Of a DNA stretch of 24,385 nt, positions 6,496 to 14,360 are shown piece after piece. Under the pieces are notes generated by a model. It saw only the letters and a list, made by a program, of their open reading frames with translations, had not been told where the DNA came from and made no database searches. The stretch is from the NCBI GenBank assembly GCA_037142435.1, contig JBAXAO010000019.1, positions 1 through 24,385 of the forward strand, read 5' to 3'. Source of the stretch: CAIMZW01 sp037142435. GTDB lineage: Bacteria; Actinomycetota; Actinomycetes; Nanopelagicales; Nanopelagicaceae. Within the stretch, counting starts at the first letter, position 1; each line of letters starts with the position of its first letter. Made by a program: the position numbers and the translations under genes.

Positions 6496-6954
6496 TTAAA
6501 GACCAGCGAGAACGGCTTTGTAATCCCCGGCGTTGCGGGCATCGCCCAGGCCATTGACGACCTGCCAACGCAGAATCCCCTCTTTATCCACGATGAAGGT
6601 GCCACGTACGGCACAGCCACGCTCTTCATCAAAGACGCCATATGCCTTTGAAGCAGCGCCATGTGGCCAGAAGTCAGTGAGAACTGGGAATTTGTAACCT
6701 TCTTTTTCAGCGAATGCTCGCTGGGAGAACATGTGGTCACAGGAAATGGTCAAAAGTTCGGCATTATCATTTTGGAAGGATCCGAGATCATCGCGCATGG
6801 CGCAGAGTTCGCCGGTGCAGGTTCCAGAGAAGGCAAATGGATAGAAAACGATGACTACGTTCTTCTTGCCTTTGAAGGAGGAGAGAGAAACGACTTGACC
6901 GTTCTGGTCCTTAAGTGTGAAATCAGGTGCAGGAGTACCAAGTTCGAGTGCCAT
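6496..6954 (-). CDS. ahpE: AhpE/BCP-type peroxiredoxin
   Basis: A 152-residue thioredoxin-fold peroxidase that reduces hydroperoxides. The peroxidatic cysteine is C46 in FAFSGTCTGELC, the equivalent of C45 in mycobacterial AhpE, and the FPVLTDFWPHGAASKAYGVF block (about 90-110) is strongly AhpE-like. Unlike the one-Cys mycobacterial enzyme, as I recall it, this protein has a second cysteine at C51, five residues later, the spacing of the C45-C50 pair in Escherichia coli Bcp. It may therefore form an intramolecular disulfide. The ATG at 6954 is chosen because GAAGGG-like GAAAGG (6967-6962, minus strand) lies 7 bases upstream; a TTG at 6969 would start inside that motif. Neighbours DUF3052 and aceE match the order known from mycobacteria (Rv2238c, Rv2239c, then aceE). 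Confidence 0.93.
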   Translation of the reverse strand: MALELGTPAPDFTLKDQNGQVVSLSSFKGKKNVVIVFYPFAFSGTCTGELCAMRDDLGSFQNDNAELLTISCDHMFSQRAFAEKEGYKFPVLTDFWPHGAASKAYGVFDEERGCAVRGTFIVDKEGILRWQVVNGLGDARNAGDYKAVLAGL

Positions 6955-7033
6955 GAAGAAACCTTTCAAATCGCCAATCGTTATGGGCTCACTCTATAGA
7001 AACTCGCATAAATATTCTGAGCGAGGAGAAGGG

Positions 7034-7456
7034 CTATTTACGGCTGGTTTTACGCGCAACTAGGCGGGTTGCGGTCCAATCTGCAGATGCGGAAAAGGAG
7101 ACAGTCTGAGAGAGACCGGCCGTAGGCGCGGCATCTTGAATATCGCTGGGTTCTACATGGCCCAGGCGACCCGATTTGGGGGTCATGAGCCAAATGGAAC
7201 CAGAGTCAGCCAGGAAGGTGAGGCCATCGACTAGTTCATCGACCAAATCACCATCGTCTTCCCGCCACCAGATGAGCACTGCGTCGACGACCTCATTGGA
7301 ATTGCCATCCAGCAGGTCGCTACCGGTTTTGGCGATTAAGGAGAGGCGAAGGTCTTGGGCGACGTCGGAATCGGCGCCTACCTCAAGAATAAGTTGGCCA
7401 GGCGCAAAGCCCATGCGCTCGACCGAACTGGTCGCTCCATGCGGGGACGAGATCAA
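7034..7456 (-). CDS. DUF3052 family protein
   Basis: A 140-residue actinobacterial protein of unknown function. Diagnostic stretches are LGFAPGQ-like MGFAPGQLILEVG near 15-27, VVDAVLIWWREDDGDLVDELVDGL near 56-79, and the very conserved end region with GHVEPSDIQDAAPTAGLSQT near 99-118. It has no membrane segment or obvious catalytic motif and is rather acidic. The start is a TTG at 7456, supported by a perfect AAGGAGG (7470-7464, minus strand) seven bases upstream; no ATG fits that site. It lies upstream of ahpE on the same strand, 79 bases away, and diverges from aceE, an arrangement shared with mycobacteria. DUF3052 is often called DUF3052 domain-containing protein without further role. Confidence 0.9.
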   Translation of the reverse strand: MISSPHGATSSVERMGFAPGQLILEVGADSDVAQDLRLSLIAKTGSDLLDGNSNEVVDAVLIWWREDDGDLVDELVDGLTFLADSGSIWLMTPKSGRLGHVEPSDIQDAAPTAGLSQTVSFSASADWTATRLVARKTSRK

Positions 7457-7463
7457 GCCTGGG

Positions 7464-7470
7464 CCTCCTT
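7464..7470 (-). promoter_or_regulatory. Strong Shine-Dalgarno fixing a TTG start for the DUF3052 gene
   Basis: On the minus strand the sequence is AAGGAGG, fully complementary to the anti-Shine-Dalgarno core, followed by a 7-base spacer and TTG at 7456-7454. It decides this rare start codon. Confidence 0.8.
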
Positions 7471-7666
7471 CACTGCCCTAGTCCACCCAACCTTGGCCTC
7501 CCGCGCAAGTGCCTAGTGGGTATTTCACGGTAGATTTCTCGCTGGAGTGCTCAGTGCTGAGCGGCAGGGAAATGTGAATTTTTAGGCATCCGGCCCGAAT
7601 CCGGAATTGCCAAACTGGCCCCACGCCAGGCTGTAAAGAGCCAAACTGAGAAGAGAGATTGAGGGC
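7471..7666. promoter_or_regulatory. Divergent control region between DUF3052 and aceE
   Basis: About 200 non-coding bases that must hold promoters for the aceE operon and the DUF3052 gene. Visible structures are a 14-base dyad of GCTCAG and CTGAGC around TG (7549-7562), a direct repeat of GCCAAACTG at 7609-7617 and 7640-7648 (31 bases apart, close to three helical turns, the second 18 bases before the aceE ATG), and TGGC/GCCA around the first repeat. No standard -35/-10 pair is convincing. A GAGGG at 7661-7665 lies too close to the ATG to be an ideal Shine-Dalgarno; AGAGAG further upstream is an alternative. Confidence 0.45.
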
Positions 7667-10384
7667 ATGACCATTAATTTTGAGCCGAGCCACCTGATTG
7701 ACCAACTGGTCGATACCGATCCACAAGAGACCGCAGAATGGCAAGAATCCCTTGACGCCGTATTGAAAGCGGCCGGCCCCGTGCGCGCTCGCTACTTGAT
7801 GCTCAATCTGCTTAATCACGCTCAATCAAAAGACCTTGGCGTCTCTGAACTGCGCGCAACGGATTACATCAACTCGATTCCGCCAGCCGGCGAGCCAGAT
7901 TTCCCCGGTGATGAAGAGATCGAACAACGCATTCGTCGCATGATGCGCTGGAATGCCGCAATTATGGTGCACCGCGCACAACGCCCTGGTGTTGGAGTCG
8001 GTGGTCATATCTCTTCTTATGCCTCATCAGCTTCACTCTATGAAGTTGGATTTAACCATTTCTTCCGCGGAAAAGATCATCCAGGTGGTGGCGACCAAAT
8101 TTATTTCCAGGGTCACGCTAGCCCCGGAATGTATGCGCGCGCTTTTCTTGAGGGTCGCTTAACCGAACATCAGATGGATGGCTTCCGCCAAGAACTTTCG
8201 CATGAAGGTGGCGGACTATCTTCATATCCACATCCACGGTTGATGCCCGAGTTCTGGCAATTTCCAACAGTCTCCATGGGTTTGGGACCGCTGAATGCGA
8301 TTTACCAAGCGCGCTTTAACCGATATCTCCATGGACGCGGAATCAAAGACACCAGCCAACAACGAGTCTGGGCATTTTTGGGTGATGGTGAAACTGATGA
8401 ACCAGAAACTCTTGGTGCCATCAGCTTGGCCGCACGCGAAGGCTTGGACAATTTAACTTTCGTCATCAACTGCAACTTGCAACGCCTCGATGGTCCCGTT
8501 CGCGGTAACGGAAAGATTATTCAAGAACTCGAATCCATCTTCCGTGGCGCCGGTTGGAATGTCATCAAGGTCGTCTGGGGTCGTCAATGGGATGAACTCA
8601 TTGCCAAAGATCGCGAAGGCGCTCTGGTCGATTTGATGAATCGCACCACCGATGGTGACTATCAAACCTTTAAAGCCGAAAGTGGCGCCTATGTGCGCGA
8701 AAACTTCTTTGGTCGCGATCCCCGCACTGCAGCGCTGGTTGCTGACTGGAGCGATGATCAAATTTGGGCGCTGCGTCGTGGCGGTCATGATTACCGCAAG
8801 CTCTATGCCGCCTACAAAGCAGCCACCGAGTCCAACGGACGCCCCACTGTCATCTTGGCAAAGACCGTTAAAGGCTGGACTTTAGGTTCTTCCTTCGAGG
8901 GCCGTAATTCAACCCACCAGATGAAGAAAATGACTCACGATGATTTGCTGCAATTCCGCGATCGTCTCCACATTCCCATCGCCGATGAATTAATCGATGC
9001 CAAACTTCCGCCGTATTACCACCCAGGCGTCGATTCGCCTGAGTACAAGTACATGATGGAACGACGCAACGCCCTAGGTGGTTCGATACCGGCTCGTCGC
9101 AAGATCTCCAAGCCATTGGTTCTGCCTCCCATAGAGACATACGAATCGGTCAAGCGCGGCAGCGGAAATCAAGAAGTTGCCACGACCATGGCCTTTGTCC
9201 GTCTCTTGAAAGATCTCATTAAAGATCCCGAAATTGGCAAGCGCTTTGTACCGATCATCCCTGATGAGGCCCGCACCTTCGGTATGGATTCACTCTTTCC
9301 ATCCTTGAAGATTTATTCACCATTGGGTCAGACCTATACATCTGTCGACCGCGAACTCATTCTTTCCTATAAGGAATCAACCTCAGGTGTCATCTTGCAT
9401 GAAGGCATCAATGAAGCTGGTTCGGTTGCATCCTTCACTGCTGTTGGATCTTCGTATTCAACACATGATGAACCCATGATTCCGATTTACATCTTTTATT
9501 CCATGTTCGGATTCCAACGCACAGGTGACGCGTTCTGGGCAGCTTCTGACCAGTTAGTTCGTGGCTTTGTCCTCGGTGCAACTGCAGGACGCACCACACT
9601 CAACGGCGAAGGTCTCCAACACGAAGATGGTCACTCACATTTGCTGGCATCTACCAACCCCGCAGTCGTTGCTTACGATCCTGCTTTTGGTTACGAGGTC
9701 GGGCACATCGTTCGCGATGGTCTGCGCCGGATGTACGGCGAGAACAGCGAGAACGTTTATTACTACCTCACCGTTTATAACGAGCCTTACGTTCAACCTG
9801 CCGAACCTGAAAACTTGGATGTTGCAGGTTTGCTCAAAGGCATTTACCTCTATGCACCGGCATCGACAAAATCTAAACGTCGAGCTCAAATATTGGCCTC
9901 TGGCGTTGCCATCAATTGGGCGCTCAAAGCCCAAAAGTTACTGGCCGAAGATTGGGGCATCAGCGCCAACGTCTGGTCAGTCACTTCCTGGAACGAACTC
10001 CGTCGCGACGGCCTTGAAACCGATCGCTACAACATGCTCAATCCCGATAATCCGCGCAGCGCTTTTGTTACCAAGAAATTGCGCGGCCAAGATGGTCCAG
10101 TTATTGCAGTCAGCGACTTCATGCGCGCGGTCCAAGATCAGATCGCTCCTTGGGTCGAACAAGATTTCTTCGGACTCGGCACCGATGGTTTTGGACTCTC
10201 TGATACTCGCGGCGCGCTGCGTCGCCACTTCAAAGTTGATGCTGAATCCATTGTTTTGGCTACGCTGTCGCGCATGGTCGAATCTGGCGAACTCAAGCAT
10301 CGGGTTCTAAAAGAGGCTATCGATAAGTATTCGATCAATGACGTCAAGGCTGCAGATCCGGGCAATACCGAGGGCTCTGGATGA
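7667..10384 (+). CDS. aceE: Pyruvate dehydrogenase E1 component, homodimeric
   Basis: A 905-residue thiamine-diphosphate enzyme that decarboxylates pyruvate and acetylates the lipoyl group of the E2 component of the pyruvate dehydrogenase complex. The thiamine motif is clear: GDGETDEPETLG beginning at 239 and closing with INCNLQ (NCN at 268-270). Residues 140-185 show the AceE-specific GGDQIYFQGHASPGMYARAF region. The C-terminal third contains the GLQHEDGHSH segment of AceE enzymes near 646-655. The length matches actinobacterial AceE (about 900 residues). The start is chosen because the following DTDPQETAEWQESLDAV is the family's usual N-terminus. The stop TGA overlaps the glgE start as ATGA (10381-10384), so aceE heads an operon with glgE and glgB. 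The E2 and E3 genes are not in the window. Confidence 0.97.
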   Translation: MTINFEPSHLIDQLVDTDPQETAEWQESLDAVLKAAGPVRARYLMLNLLNHAQSKDLGVSELRATDYINSIPPAGEPDFPGDEEIEQRIRRMMRWNAAIMVHRAQRPGVGVGGHISSYASSASLYEVGFNHFFRGKDHPGGGDQIYFQGHASPGMYARAFLEGRLTEHQMDGFRQELSHEGGGLSSYPHPRLMPEFWQFPTVSMGLGPLNAIYQARFNRYLHGRGIKDTSQQRVWAFLGDGETDEPETLGAISLAAREGLDNLTFVINCNLQRLDGPVRGNGKIIQELESIFRGAGWNVIKVVWGRQWDELIAKDREGALVDLMNRTTDGDYQTFKAESGAYVRENFFGRDPRTAALVADWSDDQIWALRRGGHDYRKLYAAYKAATESNGRPTVILAKTVKGWTLGSSFEGRNSTHQMKKMTHDDLLQFRDRLHIPIADELIDAKLPPYYHPGVDSPEYKYMMERRNALGGSIPARRKISKPLVLPPIETYESVKRGSGNQEVATTMAFVRLLKDLIKDPEIGKRFVPIIPDEARTFGMDSLFPSLKIYSPLGQTYTSVDRELILSYKESTSGVILHEGINEAGSVASFTAVGSSYSTHDEPMIPIYIFYSMFGFQRTGDAFWAASDQLVRGFVLGATAGRTTLNGEGLQHEDGHSHLLASTNPAVVAYDPAFGYEVGHIVRDGLRRMYGENSENVYYYLTVYNEPYVQPAEPENLDVAGLLKGIYLYAPASTKSKRRAQILASGVAINWALKAQKLLAEDWGISANVWSVTSWNELRRDGLETDRYNMLNPDNPRSAFVTKKLRGQDGPVIAVSDFMRAVQDQIAPWVEQDFFGLGTDGFGLSDTRGALRRHFKVDAESIVLATLSRMVESGELKHRVLKEAIDKYSINDVKAADPGNTEGSG

Positions 10385-12345
10385 TCGGCCGCTTTCCCAT
10401 CGTCGACATCTCCCCCGTAGTTCATTTCGGTGGAGAAATAATCGGTGTGAAAGCCGTTCCGTTCGAGCGGATCACCATCTCTGCGGTGGTCACTCGAGAA
10501 GGACATGATGCTTTAGGTGTGCATGCGTTGCTCTATGACCCAACGGGGACTGAAGTACAACGTGTGCCGATGCACGAAATCTGGCCCGGAACCGACCGTT
10601 ACGAGGCGCAGATCCAACCAACCGATATCGGACAGTGGTCCTTTGCTATCGAAGCATTTGATGATCCTTTTCATACTTGGCACCATGACTCCGGTATCAA
10701 AATTCCAGCTGGTATCGATACCGAACTCTGCTGCACTATTGGCGAACTACTTCTTTCTGAAGCTCTATCGGCAGATAAGGAAGCAAAAGCTCTACTTGCC
10801 CCAGCCCTGAAGGCCTTAAGTAATAAAAAGCTTGCACACGCAGATCGATTTGATGCTGCTACAACTTCAGAAATTCTCGAGTATTTCCATCGCCACCCAA
10901 TCCGTCGCTTCGTCACGACTTCGGAGTTGTTCCCAATTCGGGTGGAACCATCTCGTGCGCTTGCTGGATCCTGGTACGAATTCTTTCCCCGCAGTGAAGG
11001 CGCAATTCGCAACAGCGATGGTTCAATTTCTTCCGGCACTTTCACTACCGCCATCAAACGACTTCCCGCGGTAGCCGCTATGGGCTTTGACATTTTGTAT
11101 TTGCCACCGATTCATCCCATCGGCAAGAGTTTTCGTAAAGGCAAGAACAACACATTAAATCCCACCGAGAGCGATCCTGGCGTCCCTTGGGCAATTGGTG
11201 GTAGCGCTGGCGGACACGATGCCGTTAATCCAGAACTTGGAACTTTGGCAGATTTTGAAAGTTTCGTTGCGGCAGCGAAGAAGTTGGGTCTAGAGATTGC
11301 TCTGGATCTTGCGCTGCAAGCCTCACCCGATCATCCATGGGTGAAGTCAAATCCTCAATGGTTTACTACCAGACCCGATGGCACGATTGCATACGCCGAG
11401 AATCCACCAAAGAAATATCAAGATATTTACCCAATTAATTTTGATAATGACTACGACGGTATCGTCGCCGAGACTCTGCGCATATTGAATTTTTGGATTT
11501 CCAAAGGCATCAAAACTTTTCGAGTCGACAATCCGCACACCAAGCCGGTGCGCTTTTGGCAAGAAGTTATCGGATCCATTAACTCCCAATACCCAGAAGT
11601 TATCTTTCTCTCCGAGGCATTTACCCGCCCGGCGATGATGCATTCGCTCGGCAAAGCCGGCTTTCAACAGTCGTACACATACTTCACGTGGCGTACTTCA
11701 AAGCAAGAACTCATTGAATACGGCACCGAAGTTTCTAAACAAACGTCGGCATTCTTTCGCCCCAACTTCTGGGTTAATACCCCAGACATCCTTCCCTTCC
11801 ACCTCCAAAGTGGAAATCCCGCCGTCTTTGCTCAACGAGCAGTCCTGGCCAGCACGATGGCTCCATCTTGGGGAATGTATGCCGGCTACGAACTCTTTGA
11901 ACACATCCCGATTCGCGATGGCGCCGAGGAGTATCGAGACTCCGAGAAATATGAAATCAAAATCCGCGATTGGGAAGGTGCAGCAAAGACTGGCCTTACC
12001 CTGGCTCCCTTTATCACCAAGCTCAATGATATCCGCCGTCTTCACCCCGCACTTGGGCAACTTCGAAATCTGGAATTTCATCACACGGATTCCGATCAAG
12101 TTCTGGCCTATTCCAAACGAGAAGGCGATGACCTTATCCTTGTCGTAGTAAATCTCGATCCCATCAGGACTCAAGAGACAACGGTGCATTGGAATATGGC
12201 TACTCTAGGAATTCCGCACGACGTCTTTGAAGTTTCAGATCTATTGGACGGCCATTCTCATTCCTGGTCCCCACATACTTTTGTTCGCCTTGATCCCGCC
12301 AGGCCCGTCGGAAAGATCGCCCACATCTGTCAGGTAAAAATTTAA
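10381..12345 (+). CDS. glgE: Alpha-1,4-glucan:maltose-1-phosphate maltosyltransferase
   Basis: A 654-residue GH13_3 enzyme that transfers maltosyl units from alpha-maltose-1-phosphate onto the non-reducing end of alpha-1,4-glucan. The N-terminal half holds the GlgE-specific helical and beta domains (FPIVDISPVV at the start). The (beta/alpha)8 catalytic domain includes WYEFFPRSEGA near 198 and LPPIHPIGKSFRKGKNN near 241. Catalytic residues are the nucleophile D383 (FRVDNPHTKP), acid/base E412 (FLSEAFTRP) and D469 (WVNTPDI), each 11 lower than D394, E423 and D480 of Streptomyces coelicolor GlgE1, so the register is consistent. It overlaps aceE by four bases and its TAA overlaps the glgB ATG by one (TAATG). 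No trehalose synthase, maltokinase or GlgM is present nearby to supply maltose-1-phosphate. Confidence 0.96.
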   Translation: MIGRFPIVDISPVVHFGGEIIGVKAVPFERITISAVVTREGHDALGVHALLYDPTGTEVQRVPMHEIWPGTDRYEAQIQPTDIGQWSFAIEAFDDPFHTWHHDSGIKIPAGIDTELCCTIGELLLSEALSADKEAKALLAPALKALSNKKLAHADRFDAATTSEILEYFHRHPIRRFVTTSELFPIRVEPSRALAGSWYEFFPRSEGAIRNSDGSISSGTFTTAIKRLPAVAAMGFDILYLPPIHPIGKSFRKGKNNTLNPTESDPGVPWAIGGSAGGHDAVNPELGTLADFESFVAAAKKLGLEIALDLALQASPDHPWVKSNPQWFTTRPDGTIAYAENPPKKYQDIYPINFDNDYDGIVAETLRILNFWISKGIKTFRVDNPHTKPVRFWQEVIGSINSQYPEVIFLSEAFTRPAMMHSLGKAGFQQSYTYFTWRTSKQELIEYGTEVSKQTSAFFRPNFWVNTPDILPFHLQSGNPAVFAQRAVLASTMAPSWGMYAGYELFEHIPIRDGAEEYRDSEKYEIKIRDWEGAAKTGLTLAPFITKLNDIRRLHPALGQLRNLEFHHTDSDQVLAYSKREGDDLILVVVNLDPIRTQETTVHWNMATLGIPHDVFEVSDLLDGHSHSWSPHTFVRLDPARPVGKIAHICQVKI

Positions 12346-14327
12346 TGGGGCGCTTGTCGAAGATATTCGGCAAAGATGCCGAGCCGGAAATTTCACATGA
12401 AAGCGCAGCCCTGACCGAGGAAGTTCCGCTGGTTCATTCTCCGGTTGGGTATCTCAATCCCAATTCATCGCTTGGCGAAATGGATCTCTATTTAGTCGGC
12501 GAAGGCCGACACGAACGTCTGTGGCAAGTTCTAGGCGCGCAGGTAAAGCGCACACCAGATGGCCAACTCATTGGCACCGCGTTCTCGGTTTGGGCGCCTA
12601 ACGCTCGATCGGTCAGTTTGGTCGGTGACAATAACTACTGGGATAGGAATACACATCCCATGGTCCCTCTTGGCGGCAATGGCATCTGGGAAATCTTCAT
12701 AGCCGGGGTTGGCCCTGGCACTAAATATAAATTTGCGATTCAAGCTAACGATGGCAGATGGATCGATCACGCTGATCCCCTGGCACGACAGACTGAGATC
12801 CCACCACTTACTGCATCCGTCGTCAACGAATCCACTTACCAATGGGGCGATGGCGAATGGATCCAAGCGCGAGAAACATTCCAACCCTGGCGTTCTCCCA
12901 TTTCGGTTTATGAAGTTCACCTGGGCTCGTGGCGCCCTGGACTTTCTTACGTACAACTTGCTACCGAACTAACGGCCTATGCCCGCGAAGCAGGATTCAC
13001 TCACATTGAATTCTTGCCACTCATGGAACACCCTTTTGGCGGTTCGTGGGGGTATCAAGTCACTTCATTTTTCGCACCTACTTCTCGCTTTGGCTCCCCC
13101 GATGAGTTCCGCTTTCTGGTGGATACCCTGCATCAAGCCGGAATCGGCGTCATCATGGATTGGGTTCCTGCTCACTTCCCCAAGGATGAATGGGCGCTAG
13201 CCAAATTTGATGGCACCGCTTTATACGAGCACGAAGATCCTCGCCTGGGTTACCACCCCGATTGGGGAACTTTGATCTTTAATTACGGGCGCAACGAGGT
13301 CCGCAATTTCTTGGTTGCCAGCGCCCTTTACTGGTTGCTCGAACTGCACATCGATGGCATTCGCGTTGATGCTGTTGCTTCCATGCTCTACTTGGATTAT
13401 TCGCGGAAATCCGGTGAGTGGTTGCCTAATAAATTCGGTGGCCGCGAAAATCTAGAGGCAGTCTCCTTCTTGCAAGAAGTTACAGCCACCGCTTATCGCG
13501 AAGCTCCAGGGATCATGATGATCGCCGAAGAATCCACTGCTTGGGGCGGAGTCACCAAACCAACCGCAGACAATGGATTAGGTTTCGGTTTCAAGTGGAA
13601 CATGGGCTGGATGCATGACACGTTGGAATATATTCAACATGACCCGATTCATCGAAAATTCCATCACAACGAAATTACCTTTGCGATTCTTTATGCATGG
13701 AGTGAAAACTTCATGTTGCCGTTTTCTCACGATGAAGTCGTGCATGGCAAGGGATCAATGGTTAACAAGATTCCAGGCGATCGCTGGCAGAAATTAGCAA
13801 CACTGCGCGCCCTCTATGGATTTATGTGGGCACATCCCGGCAAGAAGTTGCTCTTTATGGGTTGTGAATTTGCGCAGAATGATGAATGGAGCGAATCAAA
13901 ATCCTTGGATTGGCACCTTGTCGATTATGACGAACATCGAGGCGTCCAAACGGCTATTAAAGATATGAATCACCAATACAAGGCCAACCCATCCCTGTGG
14001 GAACGTGACACTTCTTCGGAAGGGTTCGCCTGGCTAGTTGGAGATGATGCGGCTGGTAACACGTTGGCCTTTGCTCGCTTTGACGAGAACAAGAAAGCAA
14101 CCGTTGCCATCACGAACTTCTCGCCAGTTCCGCAGGATCGCTACACATTGCCGATGCCAGCTGCTGGTCAGTGGAAAGAAATCCTCAATACCGACGACCT
14201 GAAGTACGGCGGATCGGGCATCGTGAACCATGATGTTGTCGCAGATGGAGGACCTCTTCATGGATACGCGGCTTCAGCAACGTTACGGTTACCGCCCCTG
14301 GCAACTGTCTGGTTAGTTCAGGAATAA
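12345..14327 (+). CDS. glgB: 1,4-alpha-glucan branching enzyme
   Basis: A 660-residue GH13_9 enzyme that cuts alpha-1,4 chains and re-attaches them by alpha-1,6 bonds. A CBM48-type N-terminal domain (about 70-160, FSVWAPNARSVSLVGD) precedes the catalytic barrel. Key residues are the nucleophile D342 (GIRVDAVASMLY), acid/base E395 (MMIAEEST) and the transition-state aspartate D463 (FSHDEVVHGKGS). HPFGGSWGYQVTSFFAPTSRFG near 229-250 is diagnostic. It is shorter than mycobacterial GlgB (about 730 residues), as expected for a form with only one N-terminal beta domain. The first 45 residues are low-similarity. It is the last gene of aceE-glgE-glgB, translationally coupled to glgE, and would branch the chains GlgE extends. 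Confidence 0.97.
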   Translation: MGRLSKIFGKDAEPEISHESAALTEEVPLVHSPVGYLNPNSSLGEMDLYLVGEGRHERLWQVLGAQVKRTPDGQLIGTAFSVWAPNARSVSLVGDNNYWDRNTHPMVPLGGNGIWEIFIAGVGPGTKYKFAIQANDGRWIDHADPLARQTEIPPLTASVVNESTYQWGDGEWIQARETFQPWRSPISVYEVHLGSWRPGLSYVQLATELTAYAREAGFTHIEFLPLMEHPFGGSWGYQVTSFFAPTSRFGSPDEFRFLVDTLHQAGIGVIMDWVPAHFPKDEWALAKFDGTALYEHEDPRLGYHPDWGTLIFNYGRNEVRNFLVASALYWLLELHIDGIRVDAVASMLYLDYSRKSGEWLPNKFGGRENLEAVSFLQEVTATAYREAPGIMMIAEESTAWGGVTKPTADNGLGFGFKWNMGWMHDTLEYIQHDPIHRKFHHNEITFAILYAWSENFMLPFSHDEVVHGKGSMVNKIPGDRWQKLATLRALYGFMWAHPGKKLLFMGCEFAQNDEWSESKSLDWHLVDYDEHRGVQTAIKDMNHQYKANPSLWERDTSSEGFAWLVGDDAAGNTLAFARFDENKKATVAITNFSPVPQDRYTLPMPAAGQWKEILNTDDLKYGGSGIVNHDVVADGGPLHGYAASATLRLPPLATVWLVQE

Positions 14328-14337
14328 AACGTTTTGA

Positions 14338-14360
14338 GTTCTGGCCTATTTGGCTAGAAC
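14338..14360. terminator. Weak hairpin between convergent glgB and MFS genes
   Basis: Arms GTTCTGGCC (14338-14346) and GGCTAGAAC (14352-14360) pair with one wobble around TATTT. It follows the glgB stop by 10 bases and overlaps the last codons of the MFS gene. On the minus strand it is followed by TCAAAACGTTTTATT, a modest T-rich tail. It could serve either strand, but lacks a proper T run on the plus strand. Confidence 0.35.

Noticed and set aside
9561..10310. A 249-codon open frame on the plus strand inside aceE
   Set aside because: It is a shifted frame of a clearly conserved AceE C-terminal region and has no recognisable domain.
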